Source: Mesobacillus sp. S13
GTDB lineage: Bacteria > Bacillota > Bacilli > Bacillales > Cytobacillaceae
NCBI RefSeq assembly: GCF_020422885.1
Contig: NZ_CP084622.1
Coordinates: forward strand, 1,321,001 to 1,385,000
DNA: 64,000 nt
Direction of reading: 5' to 3'
Shown: positions 62,357-64,000 of the stretch, piece after piece
Layout: every line of letters starts with the position of its first letter
Position numbering within the stretch: position 1 is the first letter of the stretch
Notes under the pieces: generated by a model
Told to the model about the DNA's origin: nothing
The model's input: the letters and a program-made list of their open reading frames with translations, nothing else
The model's database searches: none
Position numbers and translations under genes: made by a program

Positions 62357-64000
62357 AGATAATCATATAAAGTCAATACTGGTAATCGGTTCAGGCCCGA
62401 TCATCATCGGTCAGGCTGCTGAATTTGATTATGCAGGTACACAGGCCTGCATCGCCTTGAAAGAGGAAGGCTATCGGGTAATCCTTGTAAACAATAACCC
62501 AGCAACTGTCATGACGGATCATGTATTTGCAGATGCAGTCTACTTTGAACCAATGACTGTGGAAGGCGTGGAAAAAGTGATTCAGGCAGAAAAACCGGAT
62601 GGGATTTTGGGGACTCTCGGCGGTCAGGCAGGCTTGAATCTGGTGTTTAAGCTCAGTGAAGAAGGAATTCTAAAAAAGTATAATGTGAGAGTGCTTGGCA
62701 CCTCGGTTGCAAGCATCAAGCAAGGTGAGGATAGGGAAGCCTTCCGCAGTCTAATGCATCAGTTGAATGAACCGGTGCCGGAAAGTGAAATCGTGCAATA
62801 TGTCGCAGAGGCGGTTGCGTTTGCTGAGAAGATTGGTTTTCCGCTGATTATAAGACCTGCTTACACTCTTGGAGGAACAGGCGGCGGCATTGCCGGGACA
62901 ATGGAAGAATTGGTCTCCCTTGTAACAGGTGGGCTGAGTGAGAGCCCGATTCATCAATGTTTGGTCGAAAGAAGCATTGCCGGCTATAAAGAAATTGAAT
63001 ATGAAATGATGCGTGATACAGCGGGCACTTGTATCTCAATTTGTAATATGGAAAATATCGACCCGGTCGGCATCCATACAGGGGACTCGATCGTAGTGGC
63101 TCCCTCACAGACGCTTACTGACAGGGAATACCAGATGCTCAGGACATCCGCTGTTAAAATCATTTCAGCTCTTGGAATTGTTGGAGGCTGCAACATCCAG
63201 TTTGCACTCGACCCTAAAAGCAAAAATTACTATCTAATTGAAGTGAACCCGCGGGTCAGCCGGTCATCAGCGCTTGCTTCCAAAGCGACTGGATACCCGA
63301 TCGCGCGTATGGCGGCAAAATTGGCAGTTGGATACAACCTTGCCGAAATCATCAACCCTGTTACAGGCAATACCTTTGCCAGCTATGAGCCATCGCTCGA
63401 CTATGTAGTGGTGAAAATACCGAAATGGCCGTTTGAGCAATTCCCGCACATTGATAGGTCTTTAGGGACACAAATGAAGGCAACCGGAGAAGCGATGGCA
63501 ATCGATCGAAGCTTTGAACGAGCGTTTATCAAAGCCGTCCGTTCACTGAACATAAAAATGCTTGATTTAAAGCTGCCGACAATTGAAGGCCTTACCGTCG
63601 ATGAGCTATACGATTTAACAGGAAAGCAGACAGACCAGCGGGTTTTTGCATTGCTCGAACTGATGCGTCGGGGTGAGCCAATCCAGCTTATCAATGAAAA
63701 AACAAAAATAGATTTGTTTTTCCTAAACAGATTTAAATCATTGACAGAAATAGAGAATCAAATTGCAAAGCTTGAAATCGAAAGAATATCAGCTGCTGAG
63801 TTAAGGTCCCTGAAAGAGAAAGGCTTCAGTGATGCCTATTTGGCAAAGGAATGGAAGGTTAGTGAAAAGCAGGTAAGAGAGCTTCGTAAAAAGCACGGTA
63901 TTGCACCTGTTTATAAGATGGTTGATACATGTGCGGCAGAATTTGAGTCAGCTTCGAATTATTTTTACTCAAGCTATATTGGTGAGAATGAAGCAAAAGT
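62349..64000 (+). CDS. carB: Carbamoyl-phosphate synthase large subunit (arginine-specific), 3' cut by window
   Basis: The first 550 residues of about 1030-1070 are present. Starts [24 protein letters not shown] with [19 protein letters not shown], then [13 protein letters not shown] in the first ATP-grasp domain, [23 protein letters not shown] and the oligomerisation domain. The start overlaps the carA stop by eight bases. The window ends inside the second half, so an argF downstream cannot be checked. Confidence 0.96.
   Translation, partial: MPKDNHIKSILVIGSGPIIIGQAAEFDYAGTQACIALKEEGYRVILVNNNPATVMTDHVFADAVYFEPMTVEGVEKVIQAEKPDGILGTLGGQAGLNLVFKLSEEGILKKYNVRVLGTSVASIKQGEDREAFRSLMHQLNEPVPESEIVQYVAEAVAFAEKIGFPLIIRPAYTLGGTGGGIAGTMEELVSLVTGGLSESPIHQCLVERSIAGYKEIEYEMMRDTAGTCISICNMENIDPVGIHTGDSIVVAPSQTLTDREYQMLRTSAVKIISALGIVGGCNIQFALDPKSKNYYLIEVNPRVSRSSALASKATGYPIARMAAKLAVGYNLAEIINPVTGNTFASYEPSLDYVVVKIPKWPFEQFPHIDRSLGTQMKATGEAMAIDRSFERAFIKAVRSLNIKMLDLKLPTIEGLTVDELYDLTGKQTDQRVFALLELMRRGEPIQLINEKTKIDLFFLNRFKSLTEIENQIAKLEIERISAAELRSLKEKGFSDAYLAKEWKVSEKQVRELRKKHGIAPVYKMVDTCAAEFESASNYFYSSYIGENEAK

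Overview
The window comes from a low-to-moderate GC, endospore-forming Firmicute of the family Bacillaceae (Mesobacillus/Cytobacillus-like). The gerP spore-coat operon, strong AGGAGG ribosome sites with TTG/GTG starts, and a gene order that follows Bacillus subtilis for long stretches (addB-addA-hlpB-gerP-yisK-yisL-yisN-asnO, then yajQ/yitK-cvfB/yitL-degV-yitT-ipi-yitR-yitU-yitV-yitW-argCJBD-carAB) all point there. The species call is inference.

Layout. 0-5.5 kb: the AddAB recombination nuclease, a tandem hairpin array and the HNH protein HlpB; sbcD and sbcC, expected between addA and hlpB, are absent. 5.5-7.6 kb: gerPA-F on the minus strand behind a consensus-like sigma-K promoter. 7.8-20.7 kb: an acyl-CoA ligase, a DUF418 membrane protein, a FlaR-type P-loop protein, YisK, a frameshifted YhgE/Pip-type protein with 28-residue repeats, YisL, a GGDEF/EAL protein, YisN and AsnO. 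20.8-22.5 kb: a 1459-bp IS256-family element with an 8-bp target duplication, inserted inside a 53-bp repeat array. 22.6-33 kb: a MATE exporter, then a maltodextrin locus (neopullulanase, MalEFG permease, membrane-anchored amylase, LacI regulator) with a sigma-A promoter, cre site and LacI-type operators. 33-43.9 kb: oxidoreductase, CoA-disulfide reductase with a persulfide-type operator, and the yit block with two short genes (43 and 50 codons).

44-56.8 kb is an anaerobic island between yitW and argC: radical SAM/SPASM protein, two Fnr paralogues, a NarK fused to a PAS domain, molybdopterin genes moaA, moeA and mobB, Ric/ScdA, cardiolipin synthase, a short NarI-like membrane protein, a MEDS-domain protein and YwiC. 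Seven promoters here carry an Fnr-type box placed exactly 21 bp upstream of a -10 hexamer, so the island appears to be one oxygen-controlled regulon, although narGHJ is not in the window. 56.9-64 kb is the arginine operon argC-J-B-D-carA-carB, cut off in carB.

The least expected structure is a family of intergenic hairpin arrays. Three unlinked arrays (4.7, 33.9 and 41.3 kb) have different sequences but the same build: 9-bp arm, 9-nt loop, 9-bp arm, 25-bp spacer, repeated every 52 bp (about five helical turns). A fourth array (20.8-22.5 kb) has a 53-bp period. A second, longer interspersed repeat occurs at 17.7, 37.7 and 46.1 kb with a short remnant at 44.0 kb.
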